Origin: Streptomyces sp. LUP30
Lineage (GTDB): Bacteria; Actinomycetota; Actinomycetes; Streptomycetales; Streptomycetaceae
Reading direction: 5' to 3'
Assembly: GCF_001746365.1 (NCBI RefSeq)
Contig: NZ_MJAJ01000034.1
Coordinates: forward strand, 25,984-89,983
Length of the DNA: 64,000 nucleotides
Part shown: piece after piece, positions 40,738-52,556 of the stretch
Layout of the letters: each line of letters begins with the position of its first letter
Numbering within the stretch: position 1 is the first letter of the stretch
Position numbers and translations under genes: made by a program
The notes under the pieces: generated by a model
The model's input: only the letters and a program-made list of their open reading frames with translations
Databases searched by the model: none
What the model was told of the DNA's origin: nothing

Positions 40738-41820
40738 GTGACGACACAGGACAGGGCGCCCGCGTCCGGGGGCAGAGTCACGATCACGGAGATCGCCCGC
40801 CGGGCCGGCGTCTCCGTGCCGACCGTGTCCCGCGTGGTCAACGGCCGCTCCGACGTCTCCCCGCGGACCCGGGCCAGGGTCGAGGACCTGCTGCGCCTGC
40901 ACGGCTACCGCAAGCGCCCCGCCGCCTCCCCGGCCCGCGCCACGCTGCTCGACCTGGTCTTCAACGATCTCGACAGCCCCTGGGCCGTGGAGATCATCCG
41001 CGGCGTCGAGGAGGTCGCCCACGCGGCGGGCGCGGGCACCGTGGTCTCGGCGATCCACGGCCGCTCGGGCGACGCCCGCGAGTGGATGCGCAACCTGCGC
41101 TCGCGCGCCTCCGACGGCGTCATCCTCGTCACCTCGGCGCTGGAACCCACCCTGCACGAGCAGTTGCGGATCCTGGGTGTCCCGCTGGTCGTCGTCGACC
41201 CGATGGGCTCCCCCGCCGACGACACCCCGACCATCGGCGCCGCCAACTGGTCCGGCGGTCTCGCGGCCACCGAACACCTGCTGGCGCTGGGCCACCGCCG
41301 GATCGGCCTGATCGCGGGCCCGCCCAGGCTGCTGTGCTCCCGGGCCCGCTTCGACGGCTACCGCGCGGCCCTGGAGGCGGCCGGCCTCGCCGTCGACGAC
41401 ACCCTCGTCGTCCCCGGCGACTTCCGCCCGGAGTCGGGCTTCACCGGCTGCACCGCCCTGCTCGACCTTCCCGAACCGCCCACCGCCGTGTTCGCGGCGA
41501 GCGACCAGATGGCGCTCGGCGCGATCGAGGCGCTGCGCCGGCGCGGACTGCGCGCGCCGGAGGACATGAGCGTGGTCGGGTTCGACGACCTGCCGGAAGT
41601 GCGCTGGTCGGCGCCGCCGTTGACGACCGTCCGCCAGCCCCTGGCCGACATGGGCAAGCTCGCCGTCCGCACGGTCCTCGGCCTGGCCCGCGGGGAGCGC
41701 CCGGACTCGCCGCGGGTGGAACTGGGCACGGAGCTGGTGGTGCGGTCGAGCACCGCACCACCGCGCGGCCGGTTCCCGTCCCTTCCCTCCGACCCGGTCC
41801 GCAGGCCCGGCCCTAGCTGA
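40738..41820 (+). CDS. LacI family regulator of the xylan/xylo-oligosaccharide unit
   Basis: A 360-residue LacI/GalR regulator. GTG 40738 follows GGAGGTGGGGGAA. VTITEIARRAGVSVPTVSRVVNGRSDVSPRTRARVEDLLRLHGYRKR is the HTH plus hinge region, then the periplasmic-binding-like effector domain (LDLVFNDLDSPWAVEIIRGVEEVA; FAASDQMALGAIEALRRRGLRAPEDMSVVGFDDLPEVRWSAPPLTTVRQP). Its 3' end overlaps the GH10 xylanase gene by 8 bp tail to tail. CGAA-N3-TTCG boxes upstream of the binding-protein and xylanase genes suggest it is the BxlR/XlnR-type repressor that responds to xylose or xylobiose. Confidence 0.9.
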   Translation: MTTQDRAPASGGRVTITEIARRAGVSVPTVSRVVNGRSDVSPRTRARVEDLLRLHGYRKRPAASPARATLLDLVFNDLDSPWAVEIIRGVEEVAHAAGAGTVVSAIHGRSGDAREWMRNLRSRASDGVILVTSALEPTLHEQLRILGVPLVVVDPMGSPADDTPTIGAANWSGGLAATEHLLALGHRRIGLIAGPPRLLCSRARFDGYRAALEAAGLAVDDTLVVPGDFRPESGFTGCTALLDLPEPPTAVFAASDQMALGAIEALRRRGLRAPEDMSVVGFDDLPEVRWSAPPLTTVRQPLADMGKLAVRTVLGLARGERPDSPRVELGTELVVRSSTAPPRGRFPSLPSDPVRRPGPS

Positions 41821-42886
41821 GAGCCTCCCGGATCGCCCGGTAGGCCGGCTTGGGTGCCAGGTGCTCGTCCCAGGGCAGGGCGGCCCCCTCCTCGGGGAAC
41901 ACCGCCGGGATCCAGGAGTACTTGTCGGTGTAGTCCCAGATGGTGACGCCGACGCAGCGCCGCACCGCGAGGCACGCCTCGGTCAGGTCCCGGTACCAGT
42001 CGGCCTGCTGGGCCAGCTTCTCGTCGGTCGCGGGCAGCAGCATCCGTACGTCGACCTCGGTGAGGGCGGTGTCCAGGCCGAGCCGGGCGAAACGGCGGAG
42101 GTTGTCCTGCAGGGTCGTCGGATAGCCGTACTGCAGGGCGAGATGGGCCTGCAGGCCGATGCCGTCGAGCGGGACGCGCCGGGCCTTCAGCTCCTTGGCC
42201 AGGGCGTAGTAGGCGTCGCTCTTGGGGCCGACGGCCTCGATGTTGTAGTCGTTGAGGTAGAGCTTCGCCTTCGGGTCGGCCTCATGGGCCCATCGCAGGG
42301 CGTCGGCGATGTAACCGGGGCCGAGGGTCTTGTAGAACACGGTCTCCCGGTAGGTGCCGTCCTCGTTGAACGCCTCGTTGACGACGTCCCACGAGTAGAC
42401 CTGGCCACGGTAGTGGCGCACCTCGGTCTGGATGTGCTTCTTCAGGACGGCGCGCAGCTCGCCGGCCGTCCACTCCCGGCCGGTGAGCCAGGCGGGCAAC
42501 TGGCTGTGCCAGACGAGGGTGTGGGCGCGGACCTTCTGGCGGTGCCCGCGCGCGAGAGCGACGATCTCGTCGCCCGCCGTCCAGTCGAAGACGCCCTGCT
42601 GCGGCTCGGTGGCGTACCACTTCATGCCGTTGCCGGGGGTGATCATGTCGAACTCGCGGCCGAGGATCTTCGTGTACGCGGCGTCGGTGAGCTCGGGGTT
42701 GTCCGTGGCGCTGCCGAAGTACCGGCCGTGGCGCTGCGCGAGGTCGGCGAGGGTGGCCCGGGGTTTTCCCTGCCCCGGTCGCTCGTGCGCCTGTGCGGCG
42801 GGCCCGGTGACGACACCGGCGGCGACGAGGACGGCGGCGAGGGCTCCGGCGAGTCTGAGCCGGGTGCGGACGGCGGTGCTGGGCAT
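41813..42886 (-). CDS. Secreted GH10 endo-1,4-beta-xylanase
   Basis: A 357-residue secreted glycoside hydrolase family 10 enzyme that cleaves internal beta-1,4-xylosidic bonds. The signal peptide is TRLRLAGALAAVLVAAGVVTGPAAQAHE. Catalytic residues are visible: acid/base Glu171 in WDVVNEAFN and nucleophile Glu277 in ALTEVDVRM; MKWYATEP and AHTLVWHSQLPAWL line the glycone site. No carbohydrate-binding module is fused. It is the last gene of the transporter unit, with its own CGAACGGTTCG box 33-43 bp upstream. Confidence 0.96.
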   Translation of the reverse strand: MPSTAVRTRLRLAGALAAVLVAAGVVTGPAAQAHERPGQGKPRATLADLAQRHGRYFGSATDNPELTDAAYTKILGREFDMITPGNGMKWYATEPQQGVFDWTAGDEIVALARGHRQKVRAHTLVWHSQLPAWLTGREWTAGELRAVLKKHIQTEVRHYRGQVYSWDVVNEAFNEDGTYRETVFYKTLGPGYIADALRWAHEADPKAKLYLNDYNIEAVGPKSDAYYALAKELKARRVPLDGIGLQAHLALQYGYPTTLQDNLRRFARLGLDTALTEVDVRMLLPATDEKLAQQADWYRDLTEACLAVRRCVGVTIWDYTDKYSWIPAVFPEEGAALPWDEHLAPKPAYRAIREALS

Positions 42887-42918
42887 GGTGCGACTCCTCA
42901 CGTCGGGTGGGTGTGAGC

Positions 42919-42929
42919 CGAACGGTTCG
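42919..42929 (-). promoter_or_regulatory. Xylan-regulon box before the xylanase
   Basis: CGAAC-G-GTTCG, a perfect palindrome of the CGAA-N3-TTCG type, lies 33-43 bp upstream of the xylanase start in the 53-bp gap after the permease gene. Confidence 0.55.
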
Positions 42930-42939
42930 CGGGGGCGCG

Positions 42940-43851
42940 TCACCCCTTGGTGGCGCCGGCGGCGAGACCGCCGACGAGCTGGCGCTCGGCGACGGAGTAG
43001 AAGGCCAGGGCGGGGACCATGGCGAGGACGAGGTAGGCGAACACACGGGCGTACTCGGCGGAGTACTGGCCCTGGAACTGCTGCACACCGATCGGCACGG
43101 TCCACCACGTGGGCTCGTTGAAGACCAGCAGCGGCAGGAGGAAGTTGTTCCAGCTGCCGACGACGGCGAGCACGGACACCGTGCCGAGGGCCGGCCTCGC
43201 CATGGGCAGCAGGACCCGCCAGAAGAAGCCGAAGGGCCCGCAGCCGTCCAGGGTGGCCGCCTCCTCCAGCTCGGCGGGGATCTCCCGGAAGAAGCCGCGC
43301 AGGATGACGATGGTCACCGGCAGTCCGAACGCCGCCTGCGGCAGGATCACGCCGAGCGGGTTGTCCAGCAGACCGATGGAGCGCAGCAGCAGGAACAGGG
43401 GCAGCGCCGCCACCGCGAAGGGGAACATCAGCCCCATCGTGAACAGGGTGAACAGCACCTCCCGCCCGCGGAAGGCGAACCGGGCGAAGGAGAACGCGGC
43501 GAGCGCGGACACCGCGACGACCACCACGGTGGTGCCCACGGCGATGAGGGTGCTGCTGCCGACCAGCCGCCAGAACGAGCCGGAGCCCAGGATGTCGGTG
43601 TAGTTGGAGGGGACCCACGGGTCGGGCAGGCCGATGGGGTTGCGGGAGAGCTGGTCGGTGGACTTGAACCCGGACAGCACGGCGTAGACGAGCGGTACGG
43701 CCATGACCGCGCCGGCGATCACGAGCACCAGGTGCAGCGGAAGGGTCCGCCCGGTCCGGCCGCCCGCGCGGGCGCGCCGGTCGCTCCGGTCGCTCCGGCG
43801 GGAGCTCCGGTCGGCCCCGCGGGCGGCGGGGCCGGTCTTGACGACGCTCAC
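42940..43851 (-). CDS. Carbohydrate ABC transporter permease (MalG-type)
   Basis: A 303-residue inner-membrane permease. GTG 43851 overlaps the stop of the upstream permease by 4 bp. Six helices follow a basic, Arg-rich N-terminus. The EAA loop EEAATLDGCGPFGFFWRVLLPMARPAL couples to the ATPase, which is not encoded here; streptomycetes use the shared MsiK ATPase for such importers. Position between a sugar-binding lipoprotein, a MalF-type permease and a xylanase implies uptake of xylo-oligosaccharides. Confidence 0.93.
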   Translation of the reverse strand: MSVVKTGPAARGADRSSRRSDRSDRRARAGGRTGRTLPLHLVLVIAGAVMAVPLVYAVLSGFKSTDQLSRNPIGLPDPWVPSNYTDILGSGSFWRLVGSSTLIAVGTTVVVVAVSALAAFSFARFAFRGREVLFTLFTMGLMFPFAVAALPLFLLLRSIGLLDNPLGVILPQAAFGLPVTIVILRGFFREIPAELEEAATLDGCGPFGFFWRVLLPMARPALGTVSVLAVVGSWNNFLLPLLVFNEPTWWTVPIGVQQFQGQYSAEYARVFAYLVLAMVPALAFYSVAERQLVGGLAAGATKG

Positions 43852-44846
43852 GAGCCGCCTCCTCGCATGGTCGTGGTGGCGCCCTGGAGGTCGCGGCGGA
43901 GCACGAACCGCTGGTAGGCGAGGGCGAAGACGAGGCAGATGCCGAACATGGCCACGCTGATCGCGCTGGCGTATCCGACCTGGTAGCGCTTGAAGCCGTA
44001 CTGGAACATGGTCACGGCCATGGTCTCGGAGTGGTGGTCGGGCCCGCCCGCGGTGGTCACCCACACCAGGTCGAAGAGCTGGATCGCGCCGATGACGGAC
44101 AGGAACACGCTGATGCGCAGGGTCGGCGCGAGCAGCGGCAGCGTGACGTTGCGGAAGCGCTGCCAGGGGCCCGCTCCGTCGATCAGCGCCGCCTCGGTCA
44201 ACTCGGCCGGGATGGACTGGAGTCCGGCCAGGTAGAGCATCATGTGGAAGCCGAAGTACTTCCACGTCATGACCAGGAAGAGGGTCGCCATCACGGTGGA
44301 GGGATCGGCGAACCACTGCCCGCCGGCCCCGTCCAGGCCGACCGCCCCCAGCACATGGTCGGCGAGGCCGTCGTCCGGGGCGAAGATCATGCTGAACAGC
44401 ACGCCGGTGATCGCCTCGGAGAGGATGTACGGCGCGAAGAACAGCATCCGGTACGCGGCCCGGCCGCGGATGCGCTGGTTGAGCGCGACGGCCAGGGCGA
44501 GCGCGAACGGCAGTTGCAGGGCGAGCGAGAGGCCCACCAGGAGCAGGCAGCGCCACAGGTCGCCCAGGAACACCGGGTCCTGGAAGAGACGGGTGAAGTT
44601 GTCGCCGCCGACGAAGTCCTCGGGCATGCCGAAGCCGCCCCAGCGGAAGAACGCGGCGTAGAGCGCGAACAGCATCGGAAGCAGCACCAGCGTGCCGAAC
44701 AGCACCAGCGCGGGCGCCTGGAAGGCGACGGCGGTGAGCCAGTGCAGTGTCCGCCGCCGCGCCCGTCCCCGGCCCGCGCCGGCGACGGGAAGCGGGGGTG
44801 TGATGTCCGGACCGCTGCGCTTGTCCGGGAGGAAGGTGGAGGTCAT
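43848..44846 (-). CDS. Carbohydrate ABC transporter permease (MalF-type)
   Basis: A 332-residue permease (ATG 44846) with six helices; VAFQAPALVLFGTLVLLPMLFALYAAFFRW is the first. EAALIDGAGPWQRFRNVTLPLLAPTL is the EAA loop. It begins 7 bp after the binding-protein stop and overlaps the next permease by 4 bp, so the three transporter genes form one operon. Paired with the MalG-type permease it makes the membrane channel of a sugar importer, probably for xylo-oligosaccharides. Confidence 0.94.
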   Translation of the reverse strand: MTSTFLPDKRSGPDITPPLPVAGAGRGRARRRTLHWLTAVAFQAPALVLFGTLVLLPMLFALYAAFFRWGGFGMPEDFVGGDNFTRLFQDPVFLGDLWRCLLLVGLSLALQLPFALALAVALNQRIRGRAAYRMLFFAPYILSEAITGVLFSMIFAPDDGLADHVLGAVGLDGAGGQWFADPSTVMATLFLVMTWKYFGFHMMLYLAGLQSIPAELTEAALIDGAGPWQRFRNVTLPLLAPTLRISVFLSVIGAIQLFDLVWVTTAGGPDHHSETMAVTMFQYGFKRYQVGYASAISVAMFGICLVFALAYQRFVLRRDLQGATTTMRGGGS

Positions 44847-44852
44847 CGCCGG

Positions 44853-46148
44853 CTACTGCTCTTCCTTCGCGACCTTGGTGATCGACTGGGCGACCTGTTG
44901 GGGCGATTTCGAACCGGCGATCAGAGCGGCGACGCTGTCGTTGACCTCCTGGCCGAGCGCGGGCGCGTACGCCTGGTCCAGGTAGAGCTGGAATCCGGTG
45001 GCACCCTTCAACTGCGCCTGCACGGCCTTGATGTTGGGGTCGGTGAGGGCGCTCTCCGCGGCCGGGACGATGGGCAGCGTGCTGGTCTTCTTGACCAGGA
45101 TGGTGTCCGTGGCGGCGGAGGCGAAGAACTTCAGGAAGTCGACGGCCGCCTGCGGGGCGCCCTTGCGCAGCGCGTGCCCGCCTCCTCCGCCGAACACCTC
45201 GGTGATCACGCCCTTGCCGCCGTCGACCGCCGGAAACGGGAAGAAGCCGAGGTTCGCGCCGAGTCCCTTGCCCGCGTCGGCCTCCACGACCGGCGCCCAC
45301 TGGCCCATGAGTTCCATCGCCGCCTTGCCGTTGCCGACGGCGGCGGCCTGACCCGTGGGGCTGGAGTAGGCGGCGCCGAGGTAGCCCTTCTGGAACGGCT
45401 GCAGGTCGACGAGGTCCTGCAGGTGCTGTCCGGCCTGGACGAACCCGTCCCCGGTGAAGTCCTTGTCGTCGCCCGCCTTGCGCAGGGCGTCGACGCCCGC
45501 GGTGCGCATCGCGAGATACGCCCAGTAGTACATGCCGGGCCACTTCTCCTTGCCGGCCAGGGCGAGCGGGGTGATCCCGGCGGCCTTCAGCTTGCGCACG
45601 GCGTCGAGGAACCCGCTCCAGGTGGTGGGGGGCCCGGCGACGCCGGCCTGCTTGAAGAGCGCCTTGTTGTACCAGAAGCCGATCATGCCGATGTCGAACG
45701 GGATGCCGTACGCCTTGTCGTCGACCAGATACGGCTGCCGGGCCACCTTCATCAGGCCCTCGGACCAGTCCTTCGTGCGGTCGGTGAGGTCCTCGACGAG
45801 CCCGGCGTCGACCTGCTGCCGCAGGACGCCGCCGCCCCAGGTGTGAAAGATGTCGGGGAGCTTCCCGGATGCGGTCAGCGCCGTCATCTTCGATTTGTAG
45901 GCGTCGTTCTCCAGCTGAACGATCTTCACCTTGACCTTGGGGTTCTGCGCCTCGAACTGCTTGGCCAGCGCCGCCCAGACGTCCTTCGTCGGCTGCGTGG
46001 TGGAGATGTTCCACCACTCGATGGTGGTCGTCCCGGACGACCCTCCGTCCGAGTCGCCGCCGCAGGCGCTCAGTGCCGTCATGCTGACACCGGCCGCGGC
46101 GGAGGCCGCCAGGAAGCCGCGGCGGGAGAGTGCCGGGTCGCCCATCAT
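44853..46148 (-). CDS. Tat-exported sugar-binding lipoprotein (BxlE-like)
   Basis: A 431-residue family 1 solute-binding protein. PALSRRGFLAASAAAGVSMTALSAC is a twin-arginine signal with LSAC lipobox. Two consecutive ATGs (46148, 46145) follow AAGGAG; the second has better spacing. The mature protein (TTTIEWWNISTTQPTKDVWAALAKQFEAQNP...) is a typical oligosaccharide receptor. It heads the operon with two permeases and the GH10 xylanase. CGAAAGTTTCG lies 17 bp upstream. I infer xylo-oligosaccharide specificity from context, as in the BxlEFG system. Confidence 0.92.
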   Translation of the reverse strand: MMGDPALSRRGFLAASAAAGVSMTALSACGGDSDGGSSGTTTIEWWNISTTQPTKDVWAALAKQFEAQNPKVKVKIVQLENDAYKSKMTALTASGKLPDIFHTWGGGVLRQQVDAGLVEDLTDRTKDWSEGLMKVARQPYLVDDKAYGIPFDIGMIGFWYNKALFKQAGVAGPPTTWSGFLDAVRKLKAAGITPLALAGKEKWPGMYYWAYLAMRTAGVDALRKAGDDKDFTGDGFVQAGQHLQDLVDLQPFQKGYLGAAYSSPTGQAAAVGNGKAAMELMGQWAPVVEADAGKGLGANLGFFPFPAVDGGKGVITEVFGGGGGHALRKGAPQAAVDFLKFFASAATDTILVKKTSTLPIVPAAESALTDPNIKAVQAQLKGATGFQLYLDQAYAPALGQEVNDSVAALIAGSKSPQQVAQSITKVAKEEQ

Positions 46149-46164
46149 GCGCTCCTTGATAGAT

Positions 46165-46175
46165 CGAAAGTTTCG
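46165..46175 (-). promoter_or_regulatory. Xylan-regulon operator CGAAAGTTTCG
   Basis: A perfect palindrome (TCGAAA-G-TTTCGA over 46164-46176), 17-27 bp upstream of the binding-protein gene. CGAA-type dyads of this kind are the described cis elements of streptomycete xylanase/BxlR promoters. Confidence 0.7.
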
Positions 46176-46303
46176 AACCAGATCCAGAAAGGTTCGCTGC
46201 TGCCGCACCCTAGAGACACCCTCCGACGGGTGGCAACCCCTTGAACGCAGGTATTCCGGGGGCCACTTCAAAGAAGAAGGCCAGACGCAACCCTTGATCA
46301 CAT

Positions 46304-46314
46304 CGAAACATTCG
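46304..46314 (-). promoter_or_regulatory. Second CGAA-N3-TTCG box
   Basis: CGAAACATTCG fits the CGAA-N3-TTCG pattern and lies 139 bp from the first box, 156-166 bp upstream of the binding-protein gene. It may be a secondary operator allowing looping. Confidence 0.5.
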
Positions 46315-46562
46315 GGTTCGTCGGCGAACCTTACGAAGCCGGAGAGAGACGAAAGCCCGACTGGCCGGTTCCTCGCCCCGCGCGACGTGACGCTGCGTGT
46401 TCCGGTCACCGCTCCCGCCCGGCCCGCGACCAGTCTTAACGGAAGCTTGACGCCGTTCGACCCTTCATCCACGGGCCCGAGCGTCACTCTCCGCTTACGC
46501 TGATGCCGCCGTCCGCGTGATGGCCGAAACCACACGCCGAGCCGCACCCATGGAGCACGCCG

Positions 46563-48521
46563 ATGGCCACTGCCGAACACCCTCCGCCCGGTCGCCTGCG
46601 CGCCTGGATGCTGGAGGGCCTCTCCGACATGGGCAAGGGCCACGGCCCCCAGGGGTCGGCCGCCGGGTCCGAGGCGCCCCCCGAGCCCCAGGGGCAGCGC
46701 TGGTACCGGGTCATGTGCCTGACGGGCGTCGACTACTTCTCGACCCTCGGTTACCAGCCGGGCATCGCCGCCCTCGCGGCGGGCCTGCTCTCCCCCGTGG
46801 CCACCGTCGTGCTGGTGGTCGTCACCCTGGCCGGCGCGCTGCCCGTCTACCGGCGGGTGGCCGAGGAGAGCCCGCACGGCGAGGGCTCGATCGCGATGCT
46901 GGAGCGGCTGCTGTCCTTCTGGAAGGGCAAGCTGTTCGTCCTGACCCTGCTGGGCTTCGCCGCCACCGACTTCCTGATCACCATCACCCTGTCCGCGGCC
47001 GACGCCTCGACCCACCTCGTCGAGAACCCGCACCTGACCGCGGCCCTGCACGACCGGCAGATGGTGATCACTCTCGTCCTGGTGGCCCTGCTGGGCGCGG
47101 TGTTCCTCAAGGGCTTCCTGGAGGCCGTCGGCGTCGCCGTGGCGCTGGTGGCGGCCTACCTCGCCCTGAACGCCGTCGTCGTCGCCGTCGGACTGTGGCA
47201 CGTACTCACCGAGGGCCATGTGGTCACCGACTGGTCGAGTGCCCTGACCGCCGAGCACGGCAACGTCTTCGCGATGATCGGCGTCTCCCTGCTGGTCTTC
47301 CCCAAACTCGCCCTCGGCCTGTCCGGCTTCGAGACCGGCGTCGCGGTCATGCCCCACGTGCAGGGCGACCCCGACGACACCGCGGAGAACCCCGCGGGCC
47401 GCATCCGCGACGCGAAGAAGCTGCTGACGACGGCCGCCCTGATCATGAGCGTCTTCCTGATCGCCACCAGCTTCATCACCACGGTGCTGATCCCGGAGAA
47501 GGAGTTCGAGCCCGGCGGCAAAGCCAACGGACGGGCCCTCGCCTACCTGTCCCACGAGTACCTGGGCAACGCCTTCGGCACGGTGTACGACGCCTCGACG
47601 ATCGCCATCCTCTGGTTCGCCGGCGCCTCCGCGATGGCCGGACTGCTCAACCTGATGCCCCGCTACCTCCCCCGCTACGGCATGGCCCCGCACTGGGCGC
47701 GTGCCGTCCGCCCGATGGTCATCGTCTTCACCCTGATCGCCTTCCTGGTCACCTGGATCTTCGACGCGGACGTCGACGCCCAGGGCGGCGCCTACGCCAC
47801 CGGCGTCCTGGTGCTGATGTCCTCGGCCGCGATCGCGGTGACCATCGCCGCCCGCCGGGCCGGGCAGCGGGGCTGGACGGCCGGCTTCGCCGTCGTCTCG
47901 GCGGTCCTGCTCTACGTCACCGTCGTCAACGTCATCGAGCGCCCCGACGGCGTGAAGATCGGCGCCTGCTTCATCGCCGGCATCATCCTCGTCTCACTCC
48001 TCTCCCGGCTGGCCCGCGCCTTCGAGCTGCGCGTGACCGGCGTGACGCTGGACGACATGGCGGAACGCTTCATCCGGGACATGGCCAGCCGCAAGATACG
48101 GTTCATCGCCAACGAGCCCGACCAGCGCGACAAGGCCGAGTACCGCGACAAGATCGAGCAGATCCGCCAGGACAACGACATCCCCGGCGAGGACTTCGTC
48201 TTCGTCGAGGTCACGGTCGTGGACCCGTCCGAGTTCGAGGCCGGACTGACCGTGCGCGGGGAGATCCTGCACAACCGCTACCGCGTCCTGACCCTGGAGT
48301 CCTCCTCCATCTCCAACGCCCTGGCCGCACTGCTGCTGCACACCCGTGACACCACCGGCCGCATTCCGCACATCTACTTCGAGTGGACCGAGGGCAACCC
48401 GTTCGCCAACTTCCTGCGCTTCTTCCTCTTCGGCCAGGGTGAGGTCGCCCCGGTCACCCGGGAGGTCCTGCGCGAGGCGGAACCCGACCGCACCCGCCGC
48501 CCCCGCGTCCACACGGGCTGA
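46563..48521 (+). CDS. APC family permease (amino acid transporter-like)
   Basis: A 652-residue membrane protein: hydrophilic N-terminus (about 45 residues), about twelve helices beginning at WYRVMCLTGVDYFSTLGYQPGIAALAAGLLSP, and a cytoplasmic C-terminal domain of some 170 residues (FELRVTGVTLDDMAERFIRDMASRKIRFIANEPDQRDKAEYRDKIEQIRQDN...). The large soluble tail is like that of KUP-type potassium carriers and related APC proteins. The substrate could be an amino acid, polyamine or K+. It appears monocistronic. Confidence 0.88.
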   Translation: MATAEHPPPGRLRAWMLEGLSDMGKGHGPQGSAAGSEAPPEPQGQRWYRVMCLTGVDYFSTLGYQPGIAALAAGLLSPVATVVLVVVTLAGALPVYRRVAEESPHGEGSIAMLERLLSFWKGKLFVLTLLGFAATDFLITITLSAADASTHLVENPHLTAALHDRQMVITLVLVALLGAVFLKGFLEAVGVAVALVAAYLALNAVVVAVGLWHVLTEGHVVTDWSSALTAEHGNVFAMIGVSLLVFPKLALGLSGFETGVAVMPHVQGDPDDTAENPAGRIRDAKKLLTTAALIMSVFLIATSFITTVLIPEKEFEPGGKANGRALAYLSHEYLGNAFGTVYDASTIAILWFAGASAMAGLLNLMPRYLPRYGMAPHWARAVRPMVIVFTLIAFLVTWIFDADVDAQGGAYATGVLVLMSSAAIAVTIAARRAGQRGWTAGFAVVSAVLLYVTVVNVIERPDGVKIGACFIAGIILVSLLSRLARAFELRVTGVTLDDMAERFIRDMASRKIRFIANEPDQRDKAEYRDKIEQIRQDNDIPGEDFVFVEVTVVDPSEFEAGLTVRGEILHNRYRVLTLESSSISNALAALLLHTRDTTGRIPHIYFEWTEGNPFANFLRFFLFGQGEVAPVTREVLREAEPDRTRRPRVHTG

Positions 48522-48719
48522 CAGCCGGGCGGCGGGGCGGGCGGGCGACCCGAAAAGTCGATGAACACACAAGTCGATCACCGACCGCGGCCGCCGCTGT
48601 CACCGCCGTAACCGCCGTCGTCCGCACGGACCCGTCGGCACTCGTCCCGACCGGAAGCGACGACGGCACAGAAACTCGCATACCAGACATAAGCCTTCAG
48701 TAGCTCTACCGTGACGCTC

Positions 48720-49139
48720 ATGACCCTGAGCATCCGCAACCAGCTTCCCGGCACCGTGATCGCCGTCCGGACCGGCGAGGTCATGGCCACCGTCAGGATC
48801 CGCCTCGACGGGGGCCAGGACCTCATGGCGGCCATCACCCTGGAGGCCGCGAACCAGCTCGGCCTCACCCCGGGCACCGCCGTCCATGCCCTGGTGAAGT
48901 CGACGGAGGTGGCCCTGGCCGCCGGTCAGGTCGCCGGACTCTCGATCCGCAATCGGCTCCCCGGCACGATCACGGGCCTCACGATCGGCGAGGTCATGGC
49001 CTCGGTGAAAATCACCCTGGACGGCGGCCGGCTCACGGCGGTGATCACCAAGGAGGCCGCGACCGATCTCGGGCTCTTCGTGGGCTCCGACGTCGTGGCG
49101 CTGATCAAGGCGACCGAGGTGTCCGTGGCGACGGCGTAG
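48720..49139 (+). CDS. Tandem TOBE (molbindin-like) protein
   Basis: A 139-residue protein made of two copies of a TOBE/Mop domain: LSIRNQLPGTVIAVRTGEVMATVRIRLDGG and LSIRNRLPGTITGLTIGEVMASVKITLDGG are near repeats 68 residues apart, each followed by LxAxITxEAAxxLGLxxGxxVxALxKxTEV. Molbindins store or bind molybdate. ATG 48720 is preferred; GTG 48711 would add three residues. No modABC genes are adjacent. It is followed by a strong bidirectional terminator. Confidence 0.92.
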   Translation: MTLSIRNQLPGTVIAVRTGEVMATVRIRLDGGQDLMAAITLEAANQLGLTPGTAVHALVKSTEVALAAGQVAGLSIRNRLPGTITGLTIGEVMASVKITLDGGRLTAVITKEAATDLGLFVGSDVVALIKATEVSVATA

Positions 49140-49226
49140 GACACCCGGGACCGAGCGCGCGGAGCGGGGCAGCACGAGCCGGGCGGGACCTCGCGGAGGG
49201 GGGACAGGGCTTCCAGCACCGCAAAC

Positions 49227-49266
49227 GGCCGCAGGGCTCCTCCACCACGGAAGGAGCCCTGCGGCC
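49227..49266. terminator. Strong bidirectional terminator
   Basis: GGCCGCAGGGCTCCT and AGGAGCCCTGCGGCC form a perfect 15-bp stem with a 10-nt loop between the convergent TOBE and gcvP genes. It begins 88 bp after the TOBE stop and ends 11 bp before the end of gcvP. Confidence 0.85.
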
Positions 49267-49277
49267 GGCACGCTCGC

Positions 49278-52163
<2,886 letters not shown>

Positions 52164-52215
52164 TACGGAGGCCTCCTGGTCTGACACGACCTTCGTGGGT
52201 CACCACGGCACGGGT

Positions 52216-52440
52216 ACCCGGACGGCCTCCCCCTCTGTCATCTCAACCTGAGAGCTTCACCGGACGCAGGCGGGCGCCCGGCTTTCACCGTCGGTGAGAG
52301 CGGAAGCCGTCGACGCCGTCGGCACCCGCCCTGCTTTCCAGAGTGACCTCGTCCGTGCGGTACGTGAGCCTGAGAGATTCCGGGGAGGATTTGCTCCTTC
52401 GGCGCCTCCGATTGTCGTTCGGAGGACTCTCCCGCACGGG
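52216..52440 (-). promoter_or_regulatory. Tandem glycine riboswitch upstream of gcvP
   Basis: On the minus strand the leader shows two consecutive glycine aptamers. The first runs from GCGGGAGAGTCCTC (52436 downward) through GGCGCCGAAGGAGCAA to CTCTCAGGC (about 52368). The second runs from about 52352 through GGTGAAAGCCGG to GAAGCTCTCAGGT (about 52247) and GACAGAGGGGGAGG. The GCCGAAGGAGCAA and CTCTCAGGY blocks are hallmark conserved elements. It lies about 50 nt from the gcvP start, so glycine should switch gcvP expression on. Confidence 0.93.
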
Positions 52441-52556
52441 GTCAGCAGCCGTTGTCAGACTACCAGCGAGGTCAACATCACCCTCTCGAGTGGCCGCCGG
52501 TCCCATTGTGCTCTTTTGTAGTGCTAACGGATGAGTTGCGACCAAGTGGAGGGCCC

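Larger units (their letters stand above)
46149..46562. other. Divergent control region between the sugar importer and the APC permease
   Basis: 414 bp without a gene. The left part holds the two CGAA-N3-TTCG boxes and the importer promoter; the middle (46260-46360) is relatively A-rich. The right part should hold the APC permease promoter; I see no distinct element there. Confidence 0.5.
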
